Shown piece by piece: positions 43,886-52,789 of a stretch of DNA of 64,000 nucleotides. Position 1 is the first letter of the stretch, and the number at the start of each line of letters is the position of its first letter. The DNA lies in contig SFOX01000003.1 of NCBI GenBank assembly GCA_004552305.1, forward strand, positions 62,001 to 126,000. The letters are read 5' to 3'. The position numbers and the translations under genes are program-made. Under the pieces are notes generated by a model that did not search any database, had not been told where the DNA came from, and saw only the letters and a list, made by a program, of their open reading frames with translations. The DNA is from Subdoligranulum variabile. Its GTDB lineage: Bacteria; Bacillota; Clostridia; Oscillospirales; Ruminococcaceae.

Positions 43886-45247
43886 ATGCAGCCGTTACAA
43901 AAGGACAGGATCTTTTCTAACCGCCAGCTGCTGACACTGCTCTGGCCGCTGATCATCGAGCAGGGGCTGAATGTGCTGGTCGGTATGGCGGACACAATGA
44001 TGGTTTCCTCGGCAGGGGAGGCCGCTATCTCCGGTGTATCGCTGGTGGATATGATCAATATGCTGATCATTACGGTGTTCGGCGCACTGGCAACCGGCGG
44101 TGCTGTGGTCACCAGCCAGTATCTGGGTGCCAAAAAGCCGGAGGAAGCCGCCCGCAGCGCCGGGCAGCTGGTGGGGTTAAGCGCCCTGCTGGGCAGCGGC
44201 ATGGCGGTGTTCTGCCTGCTGACCCGCGCCGCTATGCTGCGGCTGCTGTTCGGCACCATTGCCGACGACGTGATGCAGGCGGCGCTATTGTACTTTACCA
44301 TCACGGCGCTGTCTTTCCCATTTTTGGCGCTGTACAATGCGGGCGCGGCGATTTTTCGCTCCACCGGCAACAGTGCCGTGTCGATGAAGGTTTCCTTCCT
44401 TGTCAACGCCATCAACTTCTGTGGCAACGCCTTCTGCGTGTTTGTGCTGAAAATGGGCGTGGCGGGCGTGGCGGTGCCGACGCTGATTTCCCGCGCTGTG
44501 GGTGCCGTCGTCATTTTGCTGCTGGCGGCACGTCCGGACTATATTTTGCAGATCACACCCTATTCCGTCACCCATTTGCAGCGTTCCACCGCCGAAAACA
44601 TCCTGCGCATCGGGGTACCCTCGGCATTTGAAAACAGCCTGTTCCAGCTCGGGCGCGTGCTGGTCGTGTCGATGATTTCGCTGTTCGGCACGGTGCATAT
44701 TTCCGCCAACGCCGTGGCAAACAATCTGGACAGCGCGGGGTGTATCATCGGCAATGCCATGTGCCTTGCCATGATCACCGTTGTAGGGCGCTGTGTCGGC
44801 GCACAGGATTTTGAGCAGTGCGTCCACTACACCAAAAAGCTGATCCTGTGGGATTATGTCGCGCAGGGGCTCAGCAACGCCGCCATTCTGCTGGCGCTGA
44901 ACCCCATTTTGAATCTATACACGTTAAGTGCAGAAACCCGCGCCCTGTCCGCCACGCTGGTGTTCATCCACTGCGGTATGGGCATTTTGCTCTGGCCCAT
45001 CGGCTTTGTGCTGCCCAACGCCCTGCGCGCCGCCAACGATGTGCGCTTTACGATGCTGGTTTCCATCATCTCGATGCTGGTCTGGCGTATGGGCTTCAGC
45101 TGGGTGCTGTGCGTGCAACTGGGCTGGGGCGCCCTTGGCGTATGGTGGGCGATGATCGTGGACTGGGTCTGCCGTTCGATTTGCTTTATCGCCCGCTTTG
45201 CCAGCGGCGCGTGGAAAAAACAGGCTGCCCGTAAGCTGGCTGCCTGA
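43886..45247 (+). CDS. MATE-family efflux transporter
   Basis: 453 residues with about twelve membrane helices in two similar halves. The N-terminal half opens LLTLLWPLIIEQGLNVLVGM and contains AVVTSQYLGAKKPEEA, both common in MATE proteins. The second half has the equivalent NILRIGVPSAFENSLFQLGR (key part GVPSAFEN). Sodium- or proton-driven export of cationic drugs or metabolites is the family role; the substrate is unknown. GAGGGG lies 9 bases before the ATG at 43886. Confidence 0.92.
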   Translation: MQPLQKDRIFSNRQLLTLLWPLIIEQGLNVLVGMADTMMVSSAGEAAISGVSLVDMINMLIITVFGALATGGAVVTSQYLGAKKPEEAARSAGQLVGLSALLGSGMAVFCLLTRAAMLRLLFGTIADDVMQAALLYFTITALSFPFLALYNAGAAIFRSTGNSAVSMKVSFLVNAINFCGNAFCVFVLKMGVAGVAVPTLISRAVGAVVILLLAARPDYILQITPYSVTHLQRSTAENILRIGVPSAFENSLFQLGRVLVVSMISLFGTVHISANAVANNLDSAGCIIGNAMCLAMITVVGRCVGAQDFEQCVHYTKKLILWDYVAQGLSNAAILLALNPILNLYTLSAETRALSATLVFIHCGMGILLWPIGFVLPNALRAANDVRFTMLVSIISMLVWRMGFSWVLCVQLGWGALGVWWAMIVDWVCRSICFIARFASGAWKKQAARKLAA

Positions 45248-45262
45248 CTATGGGAGGAACCT

Positions 45263-46018
45263 ATGAAATTTATCAGCTGGAATGTCAACGGACTGCGTGC
45301 CTGCCTAAAAAAGGGCTTTGAGGAGCAGTTCAACGCCTTGGACGCCGACTTTTTCTGCATACAGGAAACCAAGATGCAGCCCGGTCAGGCAGACTTTGCC
45401 CCGGCGGGCTACACCGAGTACATTTACAGCGCCGACAAAAAGGGTTATTCCGGCACGGCGATCTGGGCAAAAACGCCCGCTCTGTCGGTGCGCTACGGGC
45501 TGGAGCAGGATCTGCACAACCACGAGGGGCGCGCCATCACGCTGGAATACCCCGGTTTTTACCTTGTCAACCTCTATGTCCCCAACGCCCAGAACGAGTT
45601 GGCACGCATCGACTACCGTATGCAGTGGGAGGACGACCTGCGCGCCTACCTGCAAAAGCTGGATGCCGAAAAGCCGGTCATCGTCTGCGGGGATTTGAAC
45701 GTCGCGCACGAGGATATCGACCTGAAAAACCCCGGTCCCAACCGCGGCGCGGCGGGCTTCAGCGATCAGGAGCGCGGCAAGCTGAACGAGCTGCTGGCTG
45801 CCGGCTTTACCGACAGCTTCCGCCATCTGCACCCCACCGATACCGGGATGTACAGCTGGTGGAGTATGCGCTTTCGCGCCAGAGAGCGCAACGCGGGTTG
45901 GCGCATTGACTATTTCCTTGTCAGCGACCGCCTTGCCGACAGAATTGAAAAGGCGGATATCCTGATGCCGATCTTGGGCAGCGACCATTGCCCTGTGCTG
46001 CTGGAAATGCCGCTGTAA
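45263..46018 (+). CDS. exoA: Exodeoxyribonuclease III / AP endonuclease
   Basis: 251 residues. Mg-dependent exonuclease and abasic-site endonuclease of base-excision repair. Active-site motifs are intact: ISWNVNGLRA (Asn7-type), FFCIQETK (Glu), GDLNVAHEDIDL (Asp-Asn), and GSDHCPVLLE at the end. GGGAGGAACC precedes the ATG. It follows the MATE gene by 15 bases and has no terminator of its own before the repeat at 46050. Works in the same repair area as MutY. Confidence 0.95.
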   Translation: MKFISWNVNGLRACLKKGFEEQFNALDADFFCIQETKMQPGQADFAPAGYTEYIYSADKKGYSGTAIWAKTPALSVRYGLEQDLHNHEGRAITLEYPGFYLVNLYVPNAQNELARIDYRMQWEDDLRAYLQKLDAEKPVIVCGDLNVAHEDIDLKNPGPNRGAAGFSDQERGKLNELLAAGFTDSFRHLHPTDTGMYSWWSMRFRARERNAGWRIDYFLVSDRLADRIEKADILMPILGSDHCPVLLEMPL

Positions 46019-46049
46019 CGTTATTTGCCGGGCGTGCGGTATTCAGCTA

Positions 46050-46170
46050 TGGCTTCCCCCTTTGGGGGAAGCTGTCACCGCAGGTGACTGATGAGGGGGT
46101 GTCTGCCGGACATTTGCCCCTCATCCGGCGCGCAAGCGCGCCACCTTCCCCCGCGGGGGGAAGGCTTCCT
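46050..46170 (+). repeat. 120-bp multi-hairpin repeat, copy 1
   Basis: Composite of CTTCCCCC/GGGGGAAG, GTCACC/GGTGAC, TGAGGGG/CCCCTCA, GGCGCGC/GCGCGCC and a second CTTCCCCC/GGGGGAAG stem. A near-identical copy in the opposite orientation lies at 48857-48976. Non-coding. The remaining gap to 46302 has one more hairpin (ATCCCCCGCG at 46226-46235 with 46249-46258) and the ribosome site of the sigma gene. Confidence 0.85.
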
Positions 46171-46302
46171 CGGCGGTTTACAACCGCCCCACTACGTTTA
46201 TTTCCCACCTTTTCTCTTAAAAAATATCCCCCGCGTTGCAAAAAACGGCGCGGGGGATTCGTATTCATATACAGAAGGCAACAAACAAAGGAGGTGTGGG
46301 GA

Positions 46303-46827
46303 CTGACAAACGAAGATTTTACCGGGCTGATGCAGCAGTATCAACGGCTTGTCTACACCGTTTGCCTGCAATTTGTACATAACCCCCACACCGCCGAGGA
46401 TCTGACGCAGGATACCTTCTTATCTGCGTTTTCCGCCATTGACCGCTGCGAGCCGCAGTATTACAAGCAGTGGCTGGTGCGCGTGGCGGCCAACAAATGC
46501 AAGGATCACCTCAAAAGCGCGTGGGTGCGCCGGGTCGAGGCACCGGGTGACGATGCCATGCCGGAACCATCTACATCCCCCGGCAGCGACAACGGCGACC
46601 CCGCCGAGCAGCTCGCCAACCGCGCGGGTGCCGAGGAGCTGGCAGAGCTGGTACGCGCCCTGCGCGAGCCTTACGGGCGCATCGCCGTGCTGTATTTTTT
46701 GGAGCATAAAGAAATCGCCGAGATCGCCGCGCTGGTGGGACGCCCGCCCGCCACGGTAAACAGCCAGCTATGGCGCGCCAAAAATCTTTTGCGGCAGCAA
46801 ATTTTGGAAAGGAGACAGAGGGAATGA
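46303..46827 (+). CDS. ECF-type RNA polymerase sigma factor (probable CTG start)
   Basis: 174 residues. Sigma region 2 (FTGLMQQYQRLVYTVCLQFV, AEDLTQDTFLSAF) and region 4 (LREPYGRIAVLYFLEHKEIA, VNSQLWRAKNLLRQQ) are present without regions 1 and 3, as in extracytoplasmic-function sigma factors. A strong AAGGAGG (46288-46294) lies 8 bases before CTG at 46303, which would start a typical sequence TNEDF. GTG at 46294 overlaps that site, and the ATG at 46330 would cut into region 2. Overlaps the anti-sigma gene by four bases; a cell-envelope stimulus is likely. Confidence 0.85.
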   Translation: MTNEDFTGLMQQYQRLVYTVCLQFVHNPHTAEDLTQDTFLSAFSAIDRCEPQYYKQWLVRVAANKCKDHLKSAWVRRVEAPGDDAMPEPSTSPGSDNGDPAEQLANRAGAEELAELVRALREPYGRIAVLYFLEHKEIAEIAALVGRPPATVNSQLWRAKNLLRQQILERRQRE

Positions 46828-47348
46828 GCCTGTTTTTTGACAACAATAAACTCTTTGATGCCGAAGGGCATCTGACCGATGACGGCTTGTACGCCTTAAA
46901 GGACGGCACACTGGATGACCTTGGCGCTTTGGAAGCTGCCGAGCATCTGACCTTCTGCGATTATTGCTTACTGCGTTACACGGCGCTGATCGACGCTGCA
47001 CCGGAGTGCTTAAAAACCCCCATGCGCGACCTGATCCCGCAGGTGCAAAACCTGATGCGTCTGCGCCGTTTCCGCATTATGACAAACCGCTATGTTTCCA
47101 CTGCCGCCGCCGTGGCGCTGGCCTTTATGATGTGGCGCTGCATTTCCATCGGCGCGGTGGACATCACCGTGCCGCAGCTGAACCAGGCAACCGAGCCGCG
47201 CCCCAGCTTTGGGCAGACCGTCAGCACCGTGGTGGGGGGCTTTTACAAAAGCCTTGACAACGCTTACCGAGATTTTACCCTTGTCGCGCAAAGCGGCATT
47301 GACCAATTAAAAACACAGAACGGCAGCACGACTGCCCAGGGGGACTGA
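46824..47348 (+). CDS. Zinc-binding anti-sigma factor, membrane type
   Basis: 174 residues. The cytoplasmic N-terminus has the ZAS signature H-x3-C-x2-C (His41, Cys45, Cys48 in HLTFCDYC). One membrane helix follows (about 92-110), then an extracytoplasmic C-terminus. It would hold the upstream sigma factor inactive until an envelope signal is received. GGAAAGGAGA precedes the ATG at 46824, which overlaps the sigma stop. Zinc ligands and coupling make the call solid; sequence similarity elsewhere is low. Confidence 0.85.
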   Translation: MSLFFDNNKLFDAEGHLTDDGLYALKDGTLDDLGALEAAEHLTFCDYCLLRYTALIDAAPECLKTPMRDLIPQVQNLMRLRRFRIMTNRYVSTAAAVALAFMMWRCISIGAVDITVPQLNQATEPRPSFGQTVSTVVGGFYKSLDNAYRDFTLVAQSGIDQLKTQNGSTTAQGD

Positions 47349-47352
47349 TTCT

Positions 47353-47901
47353 ATGAAAAAGAACGCATTACTGACCTTTATTTTCGCCTGCATCCCCGGC
47401 GCGGGGCAGATGTACTACGGCTATATGCAGCGCGGGCTGGCGATTGTTTCCTTGTTTGGCGTCGGTTTTATGGTAAGTACCATCTTTGACCCCTTTATCA
47501 TTACGCTGCCGATCCTCTGGATGTACAGCTTTTTTGACACCTACGACCTGATCCGCCACCTTGCCGCCGGGGAGCCGAAGGAGGACAGCCTGCTGCTGCT
47601 CGGCAAATGGCAGGACTGCAAGGAGCTGATCCCGCAACACAATAAGCTGCTGGGCTGGGCGCTGATCATCGTCGGCGGCTGGGCCATGTATGACACGGTC
47701 GTTTCCAACTGGCTGCTGAACGTTCTGGACCGTCTGTTCGGCGACTACGGTATGGCGTACAGCATCATCCACGGCATTCCCAATGTGTTTATTGCCGTGC
47801 TTCTGATTGCCGCAGGCTTCAAGCTGCTGGGGCTGCACCCGGCAGCACCTGCCGCCAAAAACGACCTGCCGCCGTTCCCCGGCGAGGACGACCACGAATA
47901 A
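47353..47901 (+). CDS. Small polytopic membrane protein, TM2/DUF-like
   Basis: 182 residues. The N-terminus (LTFIFACIPGAGQMYYGYMQRG) resembles TM2-type proteins, with GAGQMYYG as key motif. Two hydrophobic hairpins are joined by a polar loop (about 75-105), and the protein ends in a short acidic tail. Starts 4 bases after the anti-sigma stop, so it belongs to the sigma operon. Probable envelope-stress accessory protein; function unknown. Confidence 0.78.
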   Translation: MKKNALLTFIFACIPGAGQMYYGYMQRGLAIVSLFGVGFMVSTIFDPFIITLPILWMYSFFDTYDLIRHLAAGEPKEDSLLLLGKWQDCKELIPQHNKLLGWALIIVGGWAMYDTVVSNWLLNVLDRLFGDYGMAYSIIHGIPNVFIAVLLIAAGFKLLGLHPAAPAAKNDLPPFPGEDDHE

Positions 47902-47916
47902 GGAGGACTTTGCACA

Positions 47917-48843
47917 ATGGAAGAAATCAAGACTGCGGCTCCCGCACAGGAACCGCCTAAAAAAGTGCGCCGTGTCGGCACCGTTGCCTTTGCCCTGTTG
48001 CTGATCGCGTCCGGCTTTTTGCTGATTGCCCATCAGTTCCTGCCGAACTTTGACCTGCTGTATGTGTTCCGCTTTGCGCCCGCTTTGCTGATTTTGCTGG
48101 GCATCGAGGTGCTGATTTACGGCACCAACCCCAAGGTACAGATGAAATTTGACTGGCTTGCCATTACCGGCAGCGCCGTGACCCTTTGCATTGTGGGCGC
48201 CGCCACGCTGGCGCCGTATGTCTGGCAGTATCTGGGACCTGCCAACGCAGCCGCCGAGAGGTCCTACTCGACCCGCTTTACCGATGCGCTGTACACCGCC
48301 CTGCGCGATGACCCCGCCCTGAAAAGCCGCATCAGCAACCTATATGTGGCGGTATCGCTGAACCACTACGGCGATGACACCCTGCAGGATGGCGACGTTG
48401 TGCTCGTCGATGTCTGCTTCGGCAACACCTATTACGAAACCTCCGAGGAGTTTGCCGCCGACTGCCTGCGCATCTGTCAGGCCGCGAAAAAGGCGGATAT
48501 ACCCGTGCACGACTACAGCTTTTACACCGATACCGACCGCAGCAACACGGCGCACGGCTATAGGTTGGGTTTCCTTGCCAGCTACGCCGAGGGTCTGACC
48601 GCTGCCGATCTGGCAAAGAGTGTCGGCGAAAGCTATTACTATAACGGCGACATCTACAACACGCTGGAGGACCGCCTTGCCGCCGAGCGCGCGGATACAG
48701 GCGAAATCGCAAGTGACGAGTATGCCTCCGAAGCAGCGCCGGAAAGCACCCCCGCAGCCGAGGAACCCGTCACCGAGGAACCCACCGCCGAGGAACCCAC
48801 CACCGAGGACATCGCCGCCAGCGAACTGACCCGCAACGGCTAA
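47917..48843 (+). CDS. Membrane protein with LiaI/LiaF-like transmembrane region
   Basis: 308 residues. The N-terminal part has three to four membrane helices (GTVAFALLLIASGFLLI, VFRFAPALLILLGIEVLIYG, AVTLCIVGAATLAPYV) in the pattern seen in LiaI/LiaF-like envelope-stress proteins. A globular region with YGDDTLQDGDVVLVDVCFG follows, and the C-terminus is a repetitive acidic PxxEEPTxEE tail. AAGGAGG precedes the ATG. Last gene of the sigma/anti-sigma operon. The role is inferred from position. Confidence 0.75.
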   Translation: MEEIKTAAPAQEPPKKVRRVGTVAFALLLIASGFLLIAHQFLPNFDLLYVFRFAPALLILLGIEVLIYGTNPKVQMKFDWLAITGSAVTLCIVGAATLAPYVWQYLGPANAAAERSYSTRFTDALYTALRDDPALKSRISNLYVAVSLNHYGDDTLQDGDVVLVDVCFGNTYYETSEEFAADCLRICQAAKKADIPVHDYSFYTDTDRSNTAHGYRLGFLASYAEGLTAADLAKSVGESYYYNGDIYNTLEDRLAAERADTGEIASDEYASEAAPESTPAAEEPVTEEPTAEEPTTEDIAASELTRNG

Positions 48844-48856
48844 GCCTGCCGGGGAA

Positions 48857-48976
48857 AAGCCTTCTCCCTTGGGGAGAAGGTGGCGCGCTTGCGCGCCGGA
48901 TGAGGGGCAACTGTCCGGCAGACTCCCCCTCATCCGTCACCTACGGTGACAGCTTCCCCCAAAGGGGGAAGCCATA
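48857..48976 (-). repeat. 120-bp multi-hairpin repeat, copy 2 (inverted)
   Basis: Reverse complement of the 46050-46170 element with the same chain of stems. The two copies bracket the ECF sigma operon. Non-coding. Confidence 0.85.
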
Positions 48977-49007
48977 GATACCTGCCCCCAAAAAGGGCTG
49001 TTCCGAC

Positions 49008-49037
49008 ACAAAAGCCACCCTTTCGGGTGGCTTTTGT
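49008..49037. terminator. Bidirectional terminator
   Basis: A 13-bp stem ACAAAAGCCACCC (49008-49020) with GGGTGGCTTTTGT (49025-49037) around TTTC. It lies after the ppaC stop on the minus strand and faces the end of the sigma operon. Confidence 0.85.
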
Positions 49038-49050
49038 CGTATCTGCGTGT

Positions 49051-50712
49051 TTATTCTTGGTGCGCCTGCAGGGCGGCGAGCAGCGGCGGGATCAGCTGCT
49101 TCTTGCGGCTGACGACCCCCGGCAGCACCGCCAGACCGTCCTTGACCTCCACATGAAAGGCATCCCGGACGATCTCCTCGGCGTCATAACCATACACCAT
49201 CAAATCGGTGCTTTGGGTTTTCATATCGGTAAACATATAGAAAATCAGCGGCAGACTCTCGCGGCGGCTTGCCTCCGGCAGGAAGGGGCGCACCAGCGCT
49301 TCGGCGGCGGCGCGAGAATTGTCGGTCATATAAATCGACTGTCCTACGCCGAATTTTACATCGCCGCGGCTGAACGCCTTAAAGTCCGAGCGGAAAACAT
49401 CCTCGGCATCGCGTCCCGTCAGATCCGCGCCCGCTTCAAACATCTGCTCGGCGTAGGCGGGGATATCCTCGCCCGCCAGCTCTGCCAACGCCTTGGCGGT
49501 CGCCTCGTCCAAAAGGGTCGAGGTAGGGGAGCGGAACATCAGCGTGTCGCTCAAAATCGCGCTCAGCAAAAGCCCGGCGACCTGCTTGGTGGGCGTGACG
49601 CCCTGCTCCTTGTACATCTGGTACAAAATCGTGGCGGTGCAGCCCACCGGCACATTGCGGAAATACACCGGTCCCACCGTTTCCAGGCTGCCAATGCGGT
49701 GGTGGTCGATGATTTCCAGAATTTCCGCCTGATCCAGCCCGTCCACGGCTTGGGTGCGCTCGTTGTGATCCACCAGAATGACCTGTTTGCGGTGTACGTT
49801 CAGCAGGTTACGGCGGCTGATCACACCGCAGTACTTGCCGTTTTCGTCCAGAATGGGGAAGTAGCGGTGACGCACGCTTGCCATAACCTTCTGCGCGTCC
49901 TCCACGGGCGTGTTTACGCTGAACTTCAGCAGGCGGTTGGTGCGCATAAAGTGGCGCACGGGTGCGGCAGTCGTCACCAGACGGCTGGCGGCGTAGGTGT
50001 CGTAAGGCGTGGTCAGGATGTAGCAGCCCTTTTCCTTGGCGCGTGCCACGATGGTGCGGGGTACGGCGGAGCCGCAGCAGACAACCAGCGCCGCCGCGCC
50101 GCAGTCAATGGCGCACATCTGGGTTTCGTATCGGTTGGATACCAGCACCAGATCGCCGGGCTTGACCAGCTCCTCCATAATTTCGGGGCTGGTGCCGATG
50201 CAGATATTGCCTTTCGTGATGCGGGCGTTCTTATCGCCCACCAGCAGCTCGGCGTCCAGCGTTTCCAGCAAATTGCTCAGCGGGGTGTTTGCCTCCGCCA
50301 GCACATCGGTGTCTAACAGCTCCATATTGGCATCGGCAATGTCCTTGATGGTGATAAGCCCCTGCAGCTCATCGCTTTCGTTGGTGATGCAAAGGGTGTC
50401 GATCTCCACCTCGCGCATCAGGTTCCATGCCGCGCGCACGCTCATCTCGGCTTGGATGCCGGGCTGCGTGCGGATGTCAATGTCTTTGATCTGCGGGCTG
50501 ATATCGGTGCAAAGGCGCGGGACGTCCACGCCGAAATGCTGCAAAACGTACTTGGTTTCGCGGTTGACGTGTCCGGCACGGCGTGCCTCATACAGCCCGG
50601 TAAAGCTGCCGCCGTTTTTCAGCCAAGCGTAGGCCAGCGCCGAGCAGATGGAGTCCGTATCCGGATTCTGGTGCCCGATGATGTTGATGTGGCGCGGTGC
50701 GGTCTTGGGCAT
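49051..50712 (-). CDS. ppaC: Manganese-dependent inorganic pyrophosphatase with CBS-DRTGG insert
   Basis: 553 residues. Family II pyrophosphatase of the DHH superfamily. Catalytic segments GHQNPDTDSICSA near the N-terminus and DHHRIGS after the insert are intact, followed by a DHHA2 domain. Between them lie two CBS domains flanking a DRTGG domain (about 70-310), the nucleotide-regulated type known from clostridia, inhibited by AMP/ADP and activated by ATP or Ap4A. The ATG at 50712 has AGGAG upstream. Monocistronic, divergent from typA. Confidence 0.95.
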   Translation of the reverse strand: MPKTAPRHINIIGHQNPDTDSICSALAYAWLKNGGSFTGLYEARRAGHVNRETKYVLQHFGVDVPRLCTDISPQIKDIDIRTQPGIQAEMSVRAAWNLMREVEIDTLCITNESDELQGLITIKDIADANMELLDTDVLAEANTPLSNLLETLDAELLVGDKNARITKGNICIGTSPEIMEELVKPGDLVLVSNRYETQMCAIDCGAAALVVCCGSAVPRTIVARAKEKGCYILTTPYDTYAASRLVTTAAPVRHFMRTNRLLKFSVNTPVEDAQKVMASVRHRYFPILDENGKYCGVISRRNLLNVHRKQVILVDHNERTQAVDGLDQAEILEIIDHHRIGSLETVGPVYFRNVPVGCTATILYQMYKEQGVTPTKQVAGLLLSAILSDTLMFRSPTSTLLDEATAKALAELAGEDIPAYAEQMFEAGADLTGRDAEDVFRSDFKAFSRGDVKFGVGQSIYMTDNSRAAAEALVRPFLPEASRRESLPLIFYMFTDMKTQSTDLMVYGYDAEEIVRDAFHVEVKDGLAVLPGVVSRKKQLIPPLLAALQAHQE

Positions 50713-50754
50713 AACTTTCCAACTCCTAAAAACAGAATATATTTTACCTTTTTT

Positions 50755-50763
50755 ATTATAGCA
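50755..50763 (-). promoter_or_regulatory. Extended -10 promoter of ppaC
   Basis: Minus strand TGC followed by a perfect TATAAT about 43 bases before the ATG. No convincing -35, which an extended -10 does not need. Confidence 0.55.
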
Positions 50764-50786
50764 CACATTTTTTCAATTTGCGATTC

Positions 50787-50815
50787 TTGACAAATACAAT
50801 TTTATATCGTAAAAT
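50787..50815 (+). promoter_or_regulatory. typA promoter
   Basis: A perfect TTGACA (50787-50792), a 17-base spacer and TAAAAT (50810-50815), 67 bases before the ATG. Confidence 0.78.
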
Positions 50816-50882
50816 AAAAGAGTATGTGAATACAGGGGCAATGCCCCTTTGGATATGGCTTTTTCACAAGAAGGGAACGTAT

Positions 50883-52715
50883 ATGATTCAGGAAAATCTT
50901 CGTAACGTCGCCATCATTGCGCACGTTGACCACGGCAAGACTACGCTGGTCGACCAGATGCTGAAGCAGTCCGGCGCTTTCCGCGCCAACCAGCAGGTTG
51001 CCGAGCGTGTTATGGACTCCGGCGATATCGAGCGCGAGCGCGGCATTACCATTCTCGCCAAGAACTGCTCTTGCACCTATGAGGGCGTCAAGATCAACAT
51101 CGTTGACACCCCGGGACACGCTGACTTCGGCGGCGAGGTCGAGCGCGTGCTGAAGATGGTCAACGGCGTTCTGCTGCTGGTTGACGCCGCCGAGGGCTGT
51201 ATGCCCCAGACCCGTTTTGTTTTGCAGAAGGCTCTGCAGCAGAACCTGTCTCTGGTCATCGCCGTCAACAAGATCGACCGCCCCGACGCCCGCATTGCTG
51301 AGGTCATCGACGAGATCCTTGAACTGCTGATGGACCTGGGCGCTACCGACGAACAGCTGGACAGCCCCATGGTGTTCTGCTCCGGCCGTAACGGCACCGC
51401 CAGCTACGACTGGACTGATCCTTCCTCCGGCACCGACCTCAAGCCCCTGTTCGATACCATCCTCAAGTACGTTCAGCCGCCGGAGGGCGAGCCTGAAGAT
51501 CCGCTCCAGATGTTGGTTTCCAGTGTCGACTACAACGACTTCGTCGGTCGTATGGGCGTGGGCCGTGTGCAGAACGGTGTCATCAAGGTCGGCTCTGCCA
51601 TCCAGGTGTGCGACTGGCACAACCCCGATGTGCATATGACCGGGCGCATCACCAAGCTGTTTGACTTTAAGGCGAACGGTCGTGAGCCCATCGAGAGCGC
51701 CCAGGCAGGCGATATCGTTGCCTTTGCCGGTCTGCCCGACATCTCCATCGGCAACACCATCTGCGACCCCAGCAAGGTACAGCCGCTGCCGTTTGTTAAA
51801 ATCAATGATCCTACGGTCGAAATGACCTTCTCGGTCAACGATTCTCCGTTCGCTGGCAAAGAAGGCAAGTATGTTACCTCCCGCCAGATCCGTGACCGTC
51901 TGATGCGCGAACTGCTGAAGGACGTCGCCCTGAAGGTCGAGGACTCTGCCACCAACGATTCTTTCCGTGTCATGGGTCGCGGCGAAATGCACCTGTCCAT
52001 CCTGATCGAGACCATGCGCCGCGAAGGCTATGAGCTGCAGGTCAGCCCCCCGCACGTTCTGACCCACGAGGAGGACGGCAAGGTCATGGAGCCTATGGAG
52101 CGCGTTGTCATCGACGTACCCGAGGTCTACCAGGGCAATGTCATGACGGCCCTCGGCGCCCGCAAGGCGATCCTGATGAATATGCAGATGATGAACAGCC
52201 GTTCCCGCATCGAGTTCCGCATGCCCAGCCGCGGTCTGTTCGGCTATCGCAGCCAGTTCCTGACCGACACCCACGGTGAAGGCATTATGAACACCATCTT
52301 TGACGGTTACGAGGAATGGTGTGGCGATATCCAGACCCGCTCTACCGGCTCTCTGATCAGCTTTGACACCGGCGACGCCGTGACCTACGGTCTGTTCAAC
52401 GCGCAGCAGCGCGGCACTCTGATCGTCAACGCAGGCGAGAAGGTTTACGCGGGCGAGGTCGTCGGCTATACCCCAACCGGCGAGGACATCACCGTCAACG
52501 TCTGCAAGACCAAGCACCTGACCAATACCCGTGCTTCCGGCTCCGACGACGCACTGCGTCTGGTGCCCATCAGCAAGTTTAGCCTGGAGGGCTGCCTGGA
52601 GTTCCTCGCCCCCGACGAGCTGCTGGAAGTCACCCCCGAAAACCTGCGCATCCGCAAGCGCATCCTGGACCACGACCTGCGCATGAAGGCCGCCAGCAAG
52701 AAGAATAAGGGCTGA
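50883..52715 (+). CDS. typA: Translational GTPase TypA/BipA
   Basis: 610 residues, usual family length. EF-G-like GTPase that binds the 70S ribosome and helps assembly and stress adaptation. G1 is AHVDHGKTTL, G2 lies in RERGITILAKN, G3 is DTPGHADFGGE and G4 is NKIDRPDA. The C-terminal BipA domain includes MPSRGLFGYRSQFLTDTHGE (key part RGLFGYRSQFLT). GAAGGGA precedes the ATG at 50883. Monocistronic with its own promoter and terminator. Confidence 0.97.
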   Translation: MIQENLRNVAIIAHVDHGKTTLVDQMLKQSGAFRANQQVAERVMDSGDIERERGITILAKNCSCTYEGVKINIVDTPGHADFGGEVERVLKMVNGVLLLVDAAEGCMPQTRFVLQKALQQNLSLVIAVNKIDRPDARIAEVIDEILELLMDLGATDEQLDSPMVFCSGRNGTASYDWTDPSSGTDLKPLFDTILKYVQPPEGEPEDPLQMLVSSVDYNDFVGRMGVGRVQNGVIKVGSAIQVCDWHNPDVHMTGRITKLFDFKANGREPIESAQAGDIVAFAGLPDISIGNTICDPSKVQPLPFVKINDPTVEMTFSVNDSPFAGKEGKYVTSRQIRDRLMRELLKDVALKVEDSATNDSFRVMGRGEMHLSILIETMRREGYELQVSPPHVLTHEEDGKVMEPMERVVIDVPEVYQGNVMTALGARKAILMNMQMMNSRSRIEFRMPSRGLFGYRSQFLTDTHGEGIMNTIFDGYEEWCGDIQTRSTGSLISFDTGDAVTYGLFNAQQRGTLIVNAGEKVYAGEVVGYTPTGEDITVNVCKTKHLTNTRASGSDDALRLVPISKFSLEGCLEFLAPDELLEVTPENLRIRKRILDHDLRMKAASKKNKG

Positions 52716-52726
52716 TAAGCCATAAA

Positions 52727-52763
52727 AACACCCCTGCGCCGACAAAACGGTGCAGGGGTGTTT
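52727..52763. terminator. Bidirectional terminator between typA and the Fur-family gene
   Basis: AAACACCCCTGC and GCAGGGGTGTTT with inner CCG/CGG around ACAAAA make a stem of about 15 bp. Serves both convergent genes. Confidence 0.88.
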
Positions 52764-52789
52764 GGTTTGTATGGGGCGCAAAAAGGGGC

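Noticed and set aside
45988..46302. Upstream extension of the sigma gene by about 105 codons
   Set aside because: Covers the 120-bp non-coding repeat and the end of exoA. The strong ribosome site at 46288 places the start at 46303.
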